The notes below the pieces were generated by a model that saw only the letters and a list, made by a program, of their open reading frames with translations, was not told the origin of the DNA and ran no database searches. The position numbers and the translations under genes are program-made. A DNA stretch of 64,000 bases from Camillea tinctor (lineage: Eukaryota > Ascomycota > Sordariomycetes > Xylariales > Xylariaceae), in contig MU394071.1 of assembly GCA_022578605.1 (NCBI GenBank), positions 496,001-560,000 of the forward strand, written 5' to 3'. Of the stretch, positions 1-12,300 are shown in pieces; position 1 is the stretch's first letter, and the number at the start of each line of letters is the position of its first letter.

Positions 1-3000
1 CTTTAATTAAAATAAAAAAAAAACTATTTTTAAAAACTTTAATATTATTAATATTTATATAGTAAGCTACTTAAAAGCTAATAAATTTAAAAATAAATGT
101 ATTAAAAATTAAAACCTTTATAAAAAATTTAAAAAAATAATTTTTAAATTATAAGTTTTAACGTTTAAAGTTTTTATTTTAAAAAGCTTACTATTATTTT
201 TATGTTTACTTTAAAAAAAGTAAATAAAATTAATTTATTTAATTTTAAATTTTTTAATATAAAAAAGTTTTTTATAAAATTTAGCTATAAATAAAAGCAG
301 TTTTGCAAAAAAACCGCTTTATTGTTTAAATAATAAAATATATATAAATTAAAAAGTAAAATAATTTATAAAAATTTTAATAAAATAACAGCAGCGCTAT
401 ATTATAATAATAATTAAAATAATTATAATAAAGCTATTAAAACGTTAAATAAACATTATTTTAAAAATATTAATAATAAAATATATTAAAAAGTTTTAAA
501 ATGTTAAATAAAAAAGTTTAAATAAATTTATATTTAATTAAAAATAATTAATTATAATAAATACGTATAATTAAAAAAATTTAATTATAATATTAATTAA
601 ATAAGCTACTTAAAAAGTTTTATAATAATTTAAAAAATAATATTAAAAGTAAATAATAAAATAAGCTATTAACTTGTTAATAAATATAAAAATAATAATA
701 TTAAACTTAATAAAAATAAAAATATTAATAAGCTTTAAAGTTTAAAAAATATTATTTTTATTTTTAATTATTTAAGCTATAAAGTTAAATAAATTAAATT
801 GCAATAATAAAAGTAAATTTTATTAATTTTACTATATTTAATATTGCTTTTTTAAATTATTATTAAAAATTTAATTATTATTTATTTTTTTTAAAATTAA
901 AATACGTAGTAAATTAAGTATATAATAATATATATATAAATTTTTATAAACTTTTTTTTATATTATAAATATTAAAAAAAACGCAAATATATATATGTTT
1001 TAATATATAAACTGCAAATATAATTACAATTAAATTAATTATAATAATAATAATTTATTAATTATTTTGCAAATTATTTTATAAATTTAAAAAATTTACT
1101 ATTAATTATAATGCTAACTATATTAACTAATTTACGTTATTTTAGTTTTAAATTTATTATATTTGTATATTTATTTATATATATTTTTTTTATACTACAT
1201 ATTTTATATATGCTTTTTATATTGCAGCAGCTTTTTAGTTTTTTATAGTAAATATTAACGAATTTATTTTATTTTTTTTTTTTAGCTATATAAAATTATT
1301 TTTATTGTTTATATATATATTAAAGTTAATTTTAATTAGTATATTATTAATTATATTATTATAATTTAATAAAAAGTTATATATTACTACTATTATATAT
1401 ATTATTTTAATTTAAGTATTAATATATATAAATAAAAATTGCTTAAAAATATAAAAAATACTTTTTTATTGCTTAAATACTTTTTTAATTACATTATGTA
1501 ATTTAAAGTACTTAAAGTTATATAATTTTTTTTTAATTTTTAGTTTTATTTTAACTTTAATAAATTTTTGCAAATAATACTGCACATTATAATATAAAAT
1601 AAGCACTTTTTTTTTGCTAATAAAGTTAATATTTTTTAAAATGTAATAATTTTTAAAAATTACTAATTAATTAAAATTTATAATATTATTAAAAATTTTA
1701 AAATTATTTATAAATTTTTTTTAATTAATTAAAATATATATAAACTTTTTATTAAAATTATATATAATTAATATATTAATTAATATTTTTTTATAATAGT
1801 TAATTTAAGTATTTTGTTAATTAATAACTTTAATTAAAAAATAAAACTTATTTATAGCATTTAAATAATATATAAAGTATAAAAAAAATTTTAAATTATT
1901 TATAATTTTTAAGTAAGTAGTTTAAAAAGTTAGTTTAATATTATTTTTTGCTAATATAATTATTAAATTAAATATATTATAAAAGTTAATATATATAATA
2001 TATAAGCATTTTTTAAACTTTTTAGTTATTATTTTAAATAAAAAGCTTTAAGCTATAATATAAAAAAAATTATAAGTTTTTTATTAACGTTAATATATTA
2101 TATGCTTTTTAAATTTACATATATAATTAATTAATTTTATAAAGCTTAATAAATAAATTTAAACATTTAATATATTTATTAAAATTATTTATTACTTTTA
2201 AATAATAATTGCTATATATATGCTAAATTATTAATTTATTTAGTATATATATAACGTTAATATATATATTTAAAAGTAAATACTATTATAATTATAACTA
2301 TAATAGCACTTATATAGCATTATTAAGTTTAAAGTAATATATTTATTATTAAGTAGTTATATAAAATATATTATAGTAAAAATAATAATAAAAAATTTAA
2401 AAAGTATTAAAAAAAAGTTAATTAACTTTTTTAATTAGTTATAAAGCTTTTTAACAATTATAAAAAAACTTAATTTATATAAAAATTTATTAAATAGTTT
2501 TTAAACTTTTTAAAGCTTAATTAATTAGCTTAAAAGTTTAAAAATAAGCTATAAATAGCTTTATTTGCAGTAAAATATATAATTTAAAATAAAAAAAAGC
2601 TAATATTTAATAGCTAATTTACTTATAAGATTTATTTAACTATTTTACATATATTTATTGTCGCGTACGAAGGCATTCTCAGGAGCATAGGTACACACAT
2701 AGGGTGATCACGTGACCAGAAGATCTTAGCACCCTGGAGCGCGAGCTCCACTATTTTATGTATATAAGGGAGCTCGTTTCCCCTCTGCTTCGCAGATCTA
2801 TAGTTAAAAAATAAATCTCTTATGTGCCTCTAAACCATTCACGTATATAAAAGCGATATTTATTAAATTAATTAATATGGGGATTTAGTAACATTTTTAT
2901 TAAAAAATCGTGTAGTACTTAGCTGCTTTTTTTTAAAAATACTTTGTTAAATAAGCGGCTTGTAAATAATAAGCATGGTTTTGCTGAAGTTGCTAAACAT

Positions 3001-3004
3001 CCCC
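1..3004 (-). mobile_element. RIP-degraded DNA transposon, copy A (truncated by window start)
   Basis: This extremely AT-rich block holds no open frame and consists almost wholly of A, T and TpA steps, the product expected of repeat-induced point mutation. Read on the minus strand it matches copy B (22680-26230). Base 1 corresponds to about 25497 in B, and the end at 3001-3004 (CCCC) corresponds to the left terminus of B at 22680. The outermost 130 bp (about 2870-3004) are less mutated and share the subterminal motif AGCTGCTTATTTAACAAAG-like with B and C. The copy is interrupted by a solo LTR at 2659-2858. Its other end lies outside the window. The superfamily cannot be read because the transposase is destroyed. 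Confidence 0.85.
2659..2858 (+). mobile_element. Solo LTR of a retrotransposon, nested in copy A
   Basis: A 200-bp island of normal composition interrupts copy A at a point where copy B is continuous. It begins TGTCGC and ends GCGATA, which is the inverted complement of the start except that the expected final CA reads TA, as a RIP-type C-to-T change would leave it. It is flanked by the 5-bp direct repeat TTTAT (2654-2658 and 2859-2863), the usual target duplication of LTR elements. Inside are a CACGTG core (about 2710) and a TATA-like TATATAAGG (about 2761), as expected of an LTR promoter. No internal retroelement sequence adjoins it, so it looks like the remnant of LTR-LTR recombination. 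Assignment to copia or gypsy is not possible from the LTR alone. Confidence 0.75.
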
Positions 3005-4905
3005 AAAATATGACATACATAATCCGTTAACTGGGTAGTATATGCTAATGGGCTAGGTAGAATTACGGTTAGTTAAATATGCAAGTGAAGCAATAGTACC
3101 TAGGTCAAGTACCAGTGATGTGGGTATGGTGGGTACCTTATCTCGGATTCGTTAGATCTCCGGGCTTCCCGTTCCGAACTAGAGGGACCCGCTTTGTATA
3201 CTAAGTTGGTGCTAGTGTAGGTACTCAGGTACTTCCCATGAGCCAAAATCCTCCATTGGAAACTTTCTGGACTTACACCTTTTCTTTACTTTCTGTTCTT
3301 TTATCTTGAATAACCTCATTTTTTTCTTCTACTTCTACTTCATTTTTTTTCTTCCTTTTACACTTCTAGTTCCGTAAACTTGGAACCTTCCCTAAGCCAG
3401 GTCTTACCTGCAGTGTAGCATCTGACAGGATTAATTTATATTCGTCGTTTCTCAAACATTCAAGGGTTCAAGGGTGCTCTGACTAAGGAGAGGGAAGAAA
3501 AAGAGCGAGAGCAACAAGGGGGGGTTACTGTCGCCTGCATGTGTCCAGCATATGTATGTCCTACCTAGTAGTGCACTTGTTCGCGATATTTTCATCCAGC
3601 CTAGCCCAGCCTAGCGAAAAGCCAAGCCTGCCTCTAATGATGGCACCACATGGTTGAAGTATTATCGACGGTGTTCTCGGTCGCACCGTAGCAATCATCA
3701 CAGCTAGTGGCTCTCAGGTCTTTACGCGTTTAGCCCAAGCTGAATTTATTTGGTTAGACTTGTTCATTGCGCTTCTTGTCTAGGTTAAGTCGTATGTATC
3801 AACCGAACCGAACATACGAACACCCTACCTCTCTTCTTCTTCTTCTCCTTCTCCTCCACCCTGGTATCCATGTCTATGGTGGCCAACTCGTACCTGTATG
3901 GTAGAGGTAAGCGAGTTAGCTCGAGGTTGACGTATCAGCGTCCCTCATGTACAAGTCTACTACAGTCCTTCCTAAGGGGGGTCTCCGACCCAACAATACG
4001 AGGGTCCCAGGATCGTGCATGCATGCTTCTCAAGTCTCTCCCTCCATCATCCAGTATCTATCATGTTTCCTCTCTCTATCGTTCTTCCGCCAGACGCCTA
4101 CTAGGCCTCCTCGGATTCAGCTTGCCGCGAATGTACCCTTTAGATATGCTGTCAGAACGTAAGCCGGATCGGATGTTTTGATGAGAGAGGCTGCAATTTT
4201 TTCGCTTACCGTTCCGATTAAATGGTCCCCTTTTTTAACTCACTTGATATATTTCTTTTGCCTCGTGGGGGTGGCTTGCTCCTCATCTTTATTTTCTATC
4301 TTGTGTGTGTGTCAGTGTATGTTTGGGTGTGTGTGTAAGTACTCGACGCCCACTTCTTACAGGCTTTGGCGGACCACGTTCGAGAATCTCTTCTCTCTTC
4401 TTTCTCTTTCTCTTTTCCTTTCTCTCAACCACCTAGCCACCTAATCATCTACTATCTCTTGAGCTAAGTATTGCATCCATTCGCTATCCCCACTCGTCCC
4501 CGAAAGAGAGACGCCACCAGACCGCACACTAGTGTGTGCCCCTTCGCGCCAGCTTTTTCTGCTTCTGTGTTCTAGTCTTGTATATAATCACATAAAACAT
4601 CCTGTATCCCCATGAGACTAGAGGCGCCTTTCGCTCACAAATCTTGCTTGTATGCTGAGACAACTGTCTTGGGCACGTATAACACGTCTTACTTTATCTG
4701 CCCGCCTTACACAGTCCCTACACCTTGATCACAGCCTACGGGTATCTTCTCTCTATAATCAATCAACTACTATCAAGTCTACTCTTACCTCAGTCGTTAT
4801 CTCCTACAGTATCGTGGTCGTTCTATTTGACGCAATACTTGACACAGAAACATTACCACCGTGCAATCGTTGAATAAGGTGCTCTGAGTCGTTGATATTG
4901 ACACA
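3005..4905. other. Intergenic region upstream of the Ser-rich protein gene
   Basis: No gene is supported. The stretch returns to normal base composition at the transposon edge. It contains pyrimidine-rich tracts (3830-3860, 4380-4430) typical of fungal promoters and 5' leaders. A short reading frame at 4652-4873 lies in the probable leader of the next gene. It could be an upstream ORF but shows no recognisable protein. Confidence 0.6.
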
Positions 4906-6376
4906 ATGTCGGTGTTCTCTCTCATAAAGCGGGGGCGGCAACAAGCCAAGGAGCACAACGCCAAGCAAGCCAAACAAGCCGAGAAATCTAAAGAAGAACC
5001 CCCTAAGCAGCCCTACAAGCATGTAGTCAGTCATGCTGCTATCGACGCCCTGGCCACTGCCCCCTCCAGCTGGAAACACGACGACAGACCAAAGATCATG
5101 GAGCAAAACAAGAGGAGAAGCGCCATGGCTAGCAGCACCAACGTGAGCGGCATGCCACGAGTTGGAAGCTCGCTATCATATGTCTCATATCCTTCAGTCT
5201 ACGCCACGCCCGTGGTGCCGCTCCCCAAGAACTACAGTTATAGCAGCATACCTTCATCGTGGCGTGAGAAGATGCACAGCACACCAGGGTCCGTCCACTC
5301 CCCAGATGGTAGCGAGTACTTCAGCTATTCAGCAAGTGTGAAGGGAAAGGAGCGGGAATATCTACCGCCAATTCGTGCCGGTAATATCACGCCGATATCA
5401 AACCAAGGTAAGCCGGATCTTAATGACGTATCAGCTACGTCCTGATCGAGGAACAGGTGTTTCCTTCGGTGAAAGCTTTGGGAATTCAGATAGTTCCGAA
5501 GAGGAACTGGAGTTTGGAAGGAAATCTCCGAAGTCGCATTCCCATATTCACCAGCCACGCCTTTCACACCAAGGCTCATCCAGTAACGGACAGACGCATC
5601 GCCTCCACCCTGCTCACTCGCGGAGGAACTCAGAAACCACTGCTGGTCGACATTATCCTCCCCAGGCAAAAAGTACATTCTTTACCGCACCTCGTCCCCT
5701 GGATGGACGAGCACTGAGTATGGACATGCCCATACCCCCTGTTCCAAGTCTCCCTGAGCAATATGCTTCCCTCGTTTCTTCTAAGTCCACCTCCAGCCAA
5801 CTTTCTTCATCCTCGTCTACAAATTCTACTGCTGGCGCAATTTCCACAGCCCCCAGCTCTGTTGCCTCAACGACAGCCTCATCTACCGCTGATGAGCTTG
5901 TCTCGCAGAAGCTGACACCGAATGCCCCTTCTACTGTCCAATCAGGGGCTAAGCGGCATGAAGCCATGGACACACGCAAGACATCAGTAGATACCGTCTT
6001 GGGTGTAACGCCAAGCGAACTGGCCACTCCAGTCCAATCTCAACCTCAGCATCAACCTCAGTCGCCGCAGAAGTCCAGGAGGAGACTTTCCAAGTCCAAA
6101 CAACCAAAGTTTACTGAAATAGATATATCAGCCAGCAATGATGAGAGTGCTGTGAAAATGTCTGTGGAAACTGTACGGCCAAGACGACTCAGCTTGAGCA
6201 TATTTTCTGGCAGTTCCACTCCCCAGACCCCAAAGGCCGATGGTCAATTTGTCGAGTCTCCCATCGCCCCGGCTTTGGACGCCTCACGGCGGAAGCTCAG
6301 CAAGAACCCCCCCGAGACTGCAACGAGGAGGAGATGGTCATTTCGGAGTAATAAGCCGCCCGCAGTGACGGCTTAA
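4906..6376 (+). CDS. Ser/Pro-rich conserved fungal protein of unknown function
   Basis: Two exons, 4906-5407 and 5451-6376, joined across a 43-nt GT-AG intron that keeps frame, give a 475-residue protein. The N-terminus is basic and Lys/Gln/Ala-rich (residues 1-35, possibly helical). It is followed by a short conserved-looking stretch with APSSWKHDDRPKIMEQNKRR (about 62-81). The rest is low-complexity Ser/Thr/Pro with a Ser run near residue 290 and basic Ser-containing segments near the C-terminus (RRRLSKSK, RRKLSK, RRRWSF) that resemble basophilic kinase sites. No catalytic domain, signal peptide or membrane segment is visible. I have an impression of similar predicted proteins in Sordariomycetes but no assigned function. 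The start at 4906 is the first in-frame ATG and is followed by a plausible N-terminus. Confidence 0.8.
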
Positions 6377-9300
6377 CACAATTATATGGCAAGCAACTCG
6401 CTCTATTCATTCGCTCATCAGAAGATTTCCTATGAGTACAAGCAAGCATAATCACGTTATTTAAACCCCCAACTTCTGTTTAGCGAATTGGATTAGAAAC
6501 CCCGGAAGGGGTTCTTTCTTTTGTTTTCATGATGGGAGGAATTTTCCTTTTCTCTATCTTTGGCTAGCGAGAACACGGGGGTGATGCAAATCCCATTAGA
6601 TTTTTGGTTTTTTACAGCAAGGAGTTCTTATCATGTTAGACGGGGTTTTCTTCCTGATCGGCTTTTTTGTCAAGCATTTTTTTATCACCCTCCCCAACCT
6701 ACCCTGTCCTGTCTTACGAGACTGCGTATAGATAATCTTTTTAAGAGAACTCTAGGTAGTATATACTAGGGGATAAATTATACAATGAAAACGAAACCAT
6801 ATAATTTTGCACACACACACACACACAAGATCCCAATACAGCACATAACATACGCCCGCACGGATATGGTGTCTTCCGGTTCTACCCACCACACAAACCA
6901 ACGAACCAAGGCCCACGGTGAACGTGATGGCGCTAATATTGGTTACATATGTACGACCCGATACCAAAAAAGGCCGTGTTAAATGAGCGTCGGATTTTTT
7001 TCTTCTCTTTCCCGGGCTACGGGAAACGCTAAAGCCACGCGGTCTATCTAGCTACTAGTCTCTCTCTCTTTTCTCTGACGCTATGATAGTTTTGTTCAAC
7101 CTGAGGATCCTTAGGTATATTTAGTGCGTCCCGAGTTCGAGATAGGTCTGAGGCCAAGAAATACTAGGTAAGCTATGTACTTCATGACCCGAGAGACACG
7201 ACCTCACCTCAGCAAAGCTCAGCTCGGGAAAAGGTCCCTGAAAGAAGCATGATGACCCGCCCGGACGGGGCCCATCTAGCTATCTGTCTATCTACACTAG
7301 GCATGTTCTCTCTCTTCGGGATGCCGGCCGATACGGAGATAGAGAGGCCTAGAACGTCCCCGGTGGAGATTGGGAGAGAGGGCTGAGAGGGCGCATTGCG
7401 TGGTCCGAAATTCAATAGTTTGTCTTTTTTTTTTATCTTCCGACTTCTCGTGTGTGCGTGCGTCTTTAACAGAGCCGATGACGATGGAGGGGACTTTTAA
7501 AGGAGTTATGTAGATTATGCAAAACAAAACGACTATAATCCTTATACGCTACTTTTTCTGAGTCAATGTTTCGTTTGCATCTACCTTTTTTTATGCCGCG
7601 ATGTTCGGAACACATATAGATCTATACAGATATTAGGGAGGGGAGGTGATCTCACACGGGTTATTACTCTCTAGGCTATTGTTTACTTTTGGCTCATAAG
7701 TGAAGAAACTGATGTGCTTTTTTTTCTTCGTTACCAAGCGCTGTATACGGGTTTACTAGTAGTCCGCCTGCATATCGATCTAACTCGATACCATCTCCCT
7801 TATCTAGAGCTATACGGACGATCATAACTCAATGAAGCTGAAGTGGTAATAATACCCAGCTGTCTGCCTGTCCGAAGCCAGCGGGCGCTCCCGCCCCTAC
7901 ACTACCATTGAAAAAAGAAACTAGGTAGGATTAGCCACCAGCCAAACAGAATTGATTCTCTTAGGCACGCTAGGTAGTAGTAGCAAACGTTCGGCGGTAT
8001 ATGTATGTAGGTTTACGTGCCTATCACCTTCGATCGAAATCGATCAACGGCGCAGGCGAGAAGAGCCGGGCGGCCGTGATGATCATTGCCATATCGGCGG
8101 CAACGTACCTACATTGAGAGAGGACATTGGGGGCCAGGTTTCTATGTGTTGTCACATTCGGGAAACCTCCTCTTTTCTTTTTACCTACCCTCCTCTCCCT
8201 CCCTTCTCTTGGCTTCAAATGTCTGAAACTTTCATGTGACAAAAGCTTAATCTATTTATTCTCGGTTTTTGGAGTGTAGGGCTTGGTTTTAGAGAGTTGC
8301 CATATATCTATGTGGGAGTACGTAGGTGGGTGGGCATGTAGGTATATAGGAGAGAATCTGAGAGAACCAACAGTAAGCATATATGAGTTACATTGTATGT
8401 ATGTATGATCGGGATGAGAGCGACGGAGGGGTCCCCACCCCCTTGTGTGTACAAATTGCCTATTGAAGTATTCCGCGATAGAGACGTTATCGAAGACCAC
8501 TACGCAGAGCCACATGCTGTCAAGTCTGGTCAGATATTCATGTCATTTCTGATTATTAAGAAAATACCATATATATTACATACAGAACTAAGTCACATAC
8601 TCGCAAACTGAAAACACCCGTGTGTTCGACGAAACCCCCATCTATCGTACCTCCCCCCCTTATTTCATCCCACGCAGGTCACGCGGGAGGGAATCGACCT
8701 GTGCTTATCTACATCTCTACCTCCCTATCTGTCTAACTTCCGGATGCCACCCCATCATACCTGGGATATATTCCCGTCTCATCCCATCCTATCTTTTCTA
8801 TGTTTCATCTCGCGCGCTCACGCGCCCGTTTCATTGTGATACCTTCCTAGGCTACCTTCCTCCCTCCCTGTCTAGCTAGCTACTTTATTTTAACATATGT
8901 GGGAAATACCCCGACGTTGATTCGGAATGGAAAAAAAAAAAAAAGCTGACCACCCCCTACTACTGTTGCTGCTACCGATGTTATTTAATATTGGGAGTGG
9001 CGATATGTTACATCTACACATAAATACTCGCTTTTTCTCACCGTCATCACCATTAGAGGGGGGAGATGGGAGGAGGGGGGGCAACCTCGGCTCAGCTGAT
9101 GATATTACTCAGTAATTACAACACTGGTAGGTTATTAGAGCGTAATGTGCCCAGTCGCGTCGTCGAGATTCCAGACCGCATGACGACACGCGCATATGTA
9201 GTGTGTGAGAAGACGTACGATTTCTTTTCCTTCTTTGGTTTTTTTATTCTCTAACCTTCAAACATTCATCAGCTCCGAACTTTGCTCATGCGCTGGCGGG

Positions 9301-12300
9301 CGGGGGATGACTAAAAAGGGGCCGTGGTGGCTTGACTTGGCTATTGGAAAAACCCTTGGGAAGAGGGGAGAGGTCCGAAGTGTGCTTATAGCAAAAGCAG
9401 GGTTCCTTTGTGTTATGTAGAGTTATTCTAGAACGTCAATCTATAGCTAGCACTTATGTATATATCTGACGATGCTGTGGCTTTTTTAGGTTGTTTCTCC
9501 TAGCGTGTATCCGGGGTTGGCCTCGACGGGCTTTGACCTGGGGTAGTATGGTATAGCGTGGTATGAAAAGAAGGGTCTAGACGCTATTATGTGTCCTACG
9601 GTCAGAATCTGATGCAGGCTCCGGCATATGTTCATAGTTCTGACCTCATCGCCAAGTTGAATTTTGGGGGGCGATATACTTTGCTAGTTCTTTGCCACCT
9701 TTCAATAGGGCGTCTCTCCGGGAATTATTTTGGTGCAGAGGTCTTTTTTTTTTTCAAAGACGGCTCAGCGATCACAGGCGATTTCTACTGGGTATAACAG
9801 GAACACTGGCGGTTTTCAGCCTGGGGCTGGAAAAACAGACACGGGATGGCAGTACTAATATCTATATTAATAACATATTGTTATCTTGACTAAGCTAGAC
9901 CGCAAAACTCCTTACCGTATTATATCCAACATAGGTTTTCTTTTTATGTCTCAAGATGGGGATAATATCTATATATTTTTAAGATTACGTCGATCATGCA
10001 ATAGCGGTTCCTCTTATAACACATCATGACAAGGATGGTCTCCGCATTCGCGATCGTCCCGGGACTGCATACCAGCATACATACTTAACTTGGGCACTTA
10101 TAGTTCCGCACGTTGTGTACGTATAAGTACATAAGTAAGGATTATTTATCCGGGACAGAGTTCCACAGTACGCAAGATAGGTCAGGGTTAGGGTATAGAG
10201 CTAGACTGTGGTATTAGTTCTACGGTTTGACTAGATAAATAATCAACTACCTACCCAAGCAGTTAAGAAAATAAGTTTCATGGGTACAACGCCATCACTT
10301 TCTTTTCTAATATTTACTGTCTTGTCACACATACAATTTAAACGTTGTTATTTGTAGCAGGCATGTATTTCCGTGGCATTACAGCTTTCTACATAGTAGT
10401 TAAGGGGTGGACCCGGAGGCCAACTGTGTGACCTATGTGCATACAATATTGAGAGGCGGATGATCCTAAGCTATATACATATTCTATATTATATACTAAG
10501 AGTTGTTCTCCGCGGGCATTTGACGCCCCAGCTGAAGTGAGGTCGTTGAAACGTGGCGAGGCTCTTTGGTAGTTCTATGCAACTATCCGCCTGCATCCCT
10601 GCCCATCTGTGCGTATACATATACATGACGCTCGGTTCACGCACACGCACATACACACACCATTCCATTCTTACATGTATTACATACGAAAATGAAATAA
10701 AGAAGCAAAAATAGGATTACATATGCTGTGCTACTCTCGGACGATCTACACCGAAAATTCTCGAGCGAGTCCTGTGACTTGTCGCCTCTCCCCTCCTCAG
10801 ATCAGTCAGGGATGCAGCGAGCCAACGATAGTTCAAAGTGATAGAGATAAAAGTTTGTACTGTATCTTAGATTTGTGTGATACTGCATTACTGCTTGCCT
10901 ATCCAAGGCCATCACGAGATCAGCGTGCATTATATTTGCTGCTATCCAGCGGTCTGGTCGGCGACCTGTCTTCACTGCATGCTGTGACCTCTTTGCAAAG
11001 GTCCCGGAAGACTGCAGGTTTCTGCAAGCAGCAGCCCTACCTGTAGCCTACCATCCTGTCACCCAGCCCCCCTCCCCCCTGTTATGTTATGCGAGGTACT
11101 TATTGCCTCGATATTAGCATATCACGTTCCGAGATACACGATAGTTTGGCGCTGTGCCGTTGTCTCACATTGGGCACCGATACGTTGACTTATGTTCTCG
11201 TGATCCGTACCGGGATATAAAATAGATGGCTCTTCGTGAAACGTAGCAGGGAGGCAGCCCCCTCCTCATCCTCTTGAATTTTAGGTTCATTCCACGATAC
11301 ATTTACGTCGTGTAGCTTGAATACACTGCGGTATGATAAGATTATTCTATTGGCCGTGAATATTCACAACGACAGCTGACATGCAGGAGAGTCCTTAGAA
11401 TATATCTATCTTTTAATCACGAAGTCGAAACTTTTCTAATTTCCTATATTATTTCCCCCCTTATTTTACTGATAGATAATTAGAAACCGGATTTGTCCGA
11501 AACAGATGAAACCTTATAATTTACAATTTCAGAATAAGCTTTTGGTCATGTGTGGAAATCGAGCCAGTAATTCTGAAAGGAAATAGGGGGGGGGGAGAAA
11601 AGAAAAGAAAAAAAAAAGAAAAGAAAAAAAAAAGAAAAGAAAAGGGGGCTTATTAAGTATTAAATGAAATAGTTAGAAATTCTTTATAATACGAGAAAAC
11701 AGTGGAGCTTACTGACTTTGGGTGAAAGGGGCAACATGAATTAGCTAAAGATATAGATCAGTGTGTTAATAGTCTTTTTTTTCATTATCATGACTCCATG
11801 AAATTTGAAGCGGTGGCTGGCTGTGAGAAACCATGGCGTATTTCGTAGGTGTATATGACTTTCCAAGACATCTAAACCAGCATAATATATTAACTAACTT
11901 GTCCAGAAAAAGCGAATGATAATAATTTGTTGGCTATTAGCTATAATATAGTCCGTGACACAACTGCAAACGACATTCTAGAGTAGTTTAGCCAGAAAGG
12001 TCCCAGAATACATATTATATAGTATTTGACTTGAGATTTAACATCAATGCTTCGTGTGAGCCTGTCAAAATGAACCTACATTCTATAATTTTATATGTCA
12101 AGCCTGTACAGTCTTTCCAGACTGATACGGATACGGGGGCATCCAGTTCGCTTTTTACATCTCCCACCTGAATCTTCATCTGCTCTAACGACAGACGTCT
12201 ATTCAAAAGTGATGTTACCGCTTAGCTCAGGTCCAAACTACAGATTGTTGAATATAACCAGAAATAATCTACTCGACCTAGTCCGGTAACAGGCACTATG

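Noticed and set aside
10723..11046. Plus-strand frame of 107 residues
   Set aside because: Composition is that of intergenic DNA and no domain or conserved pattern is visible.
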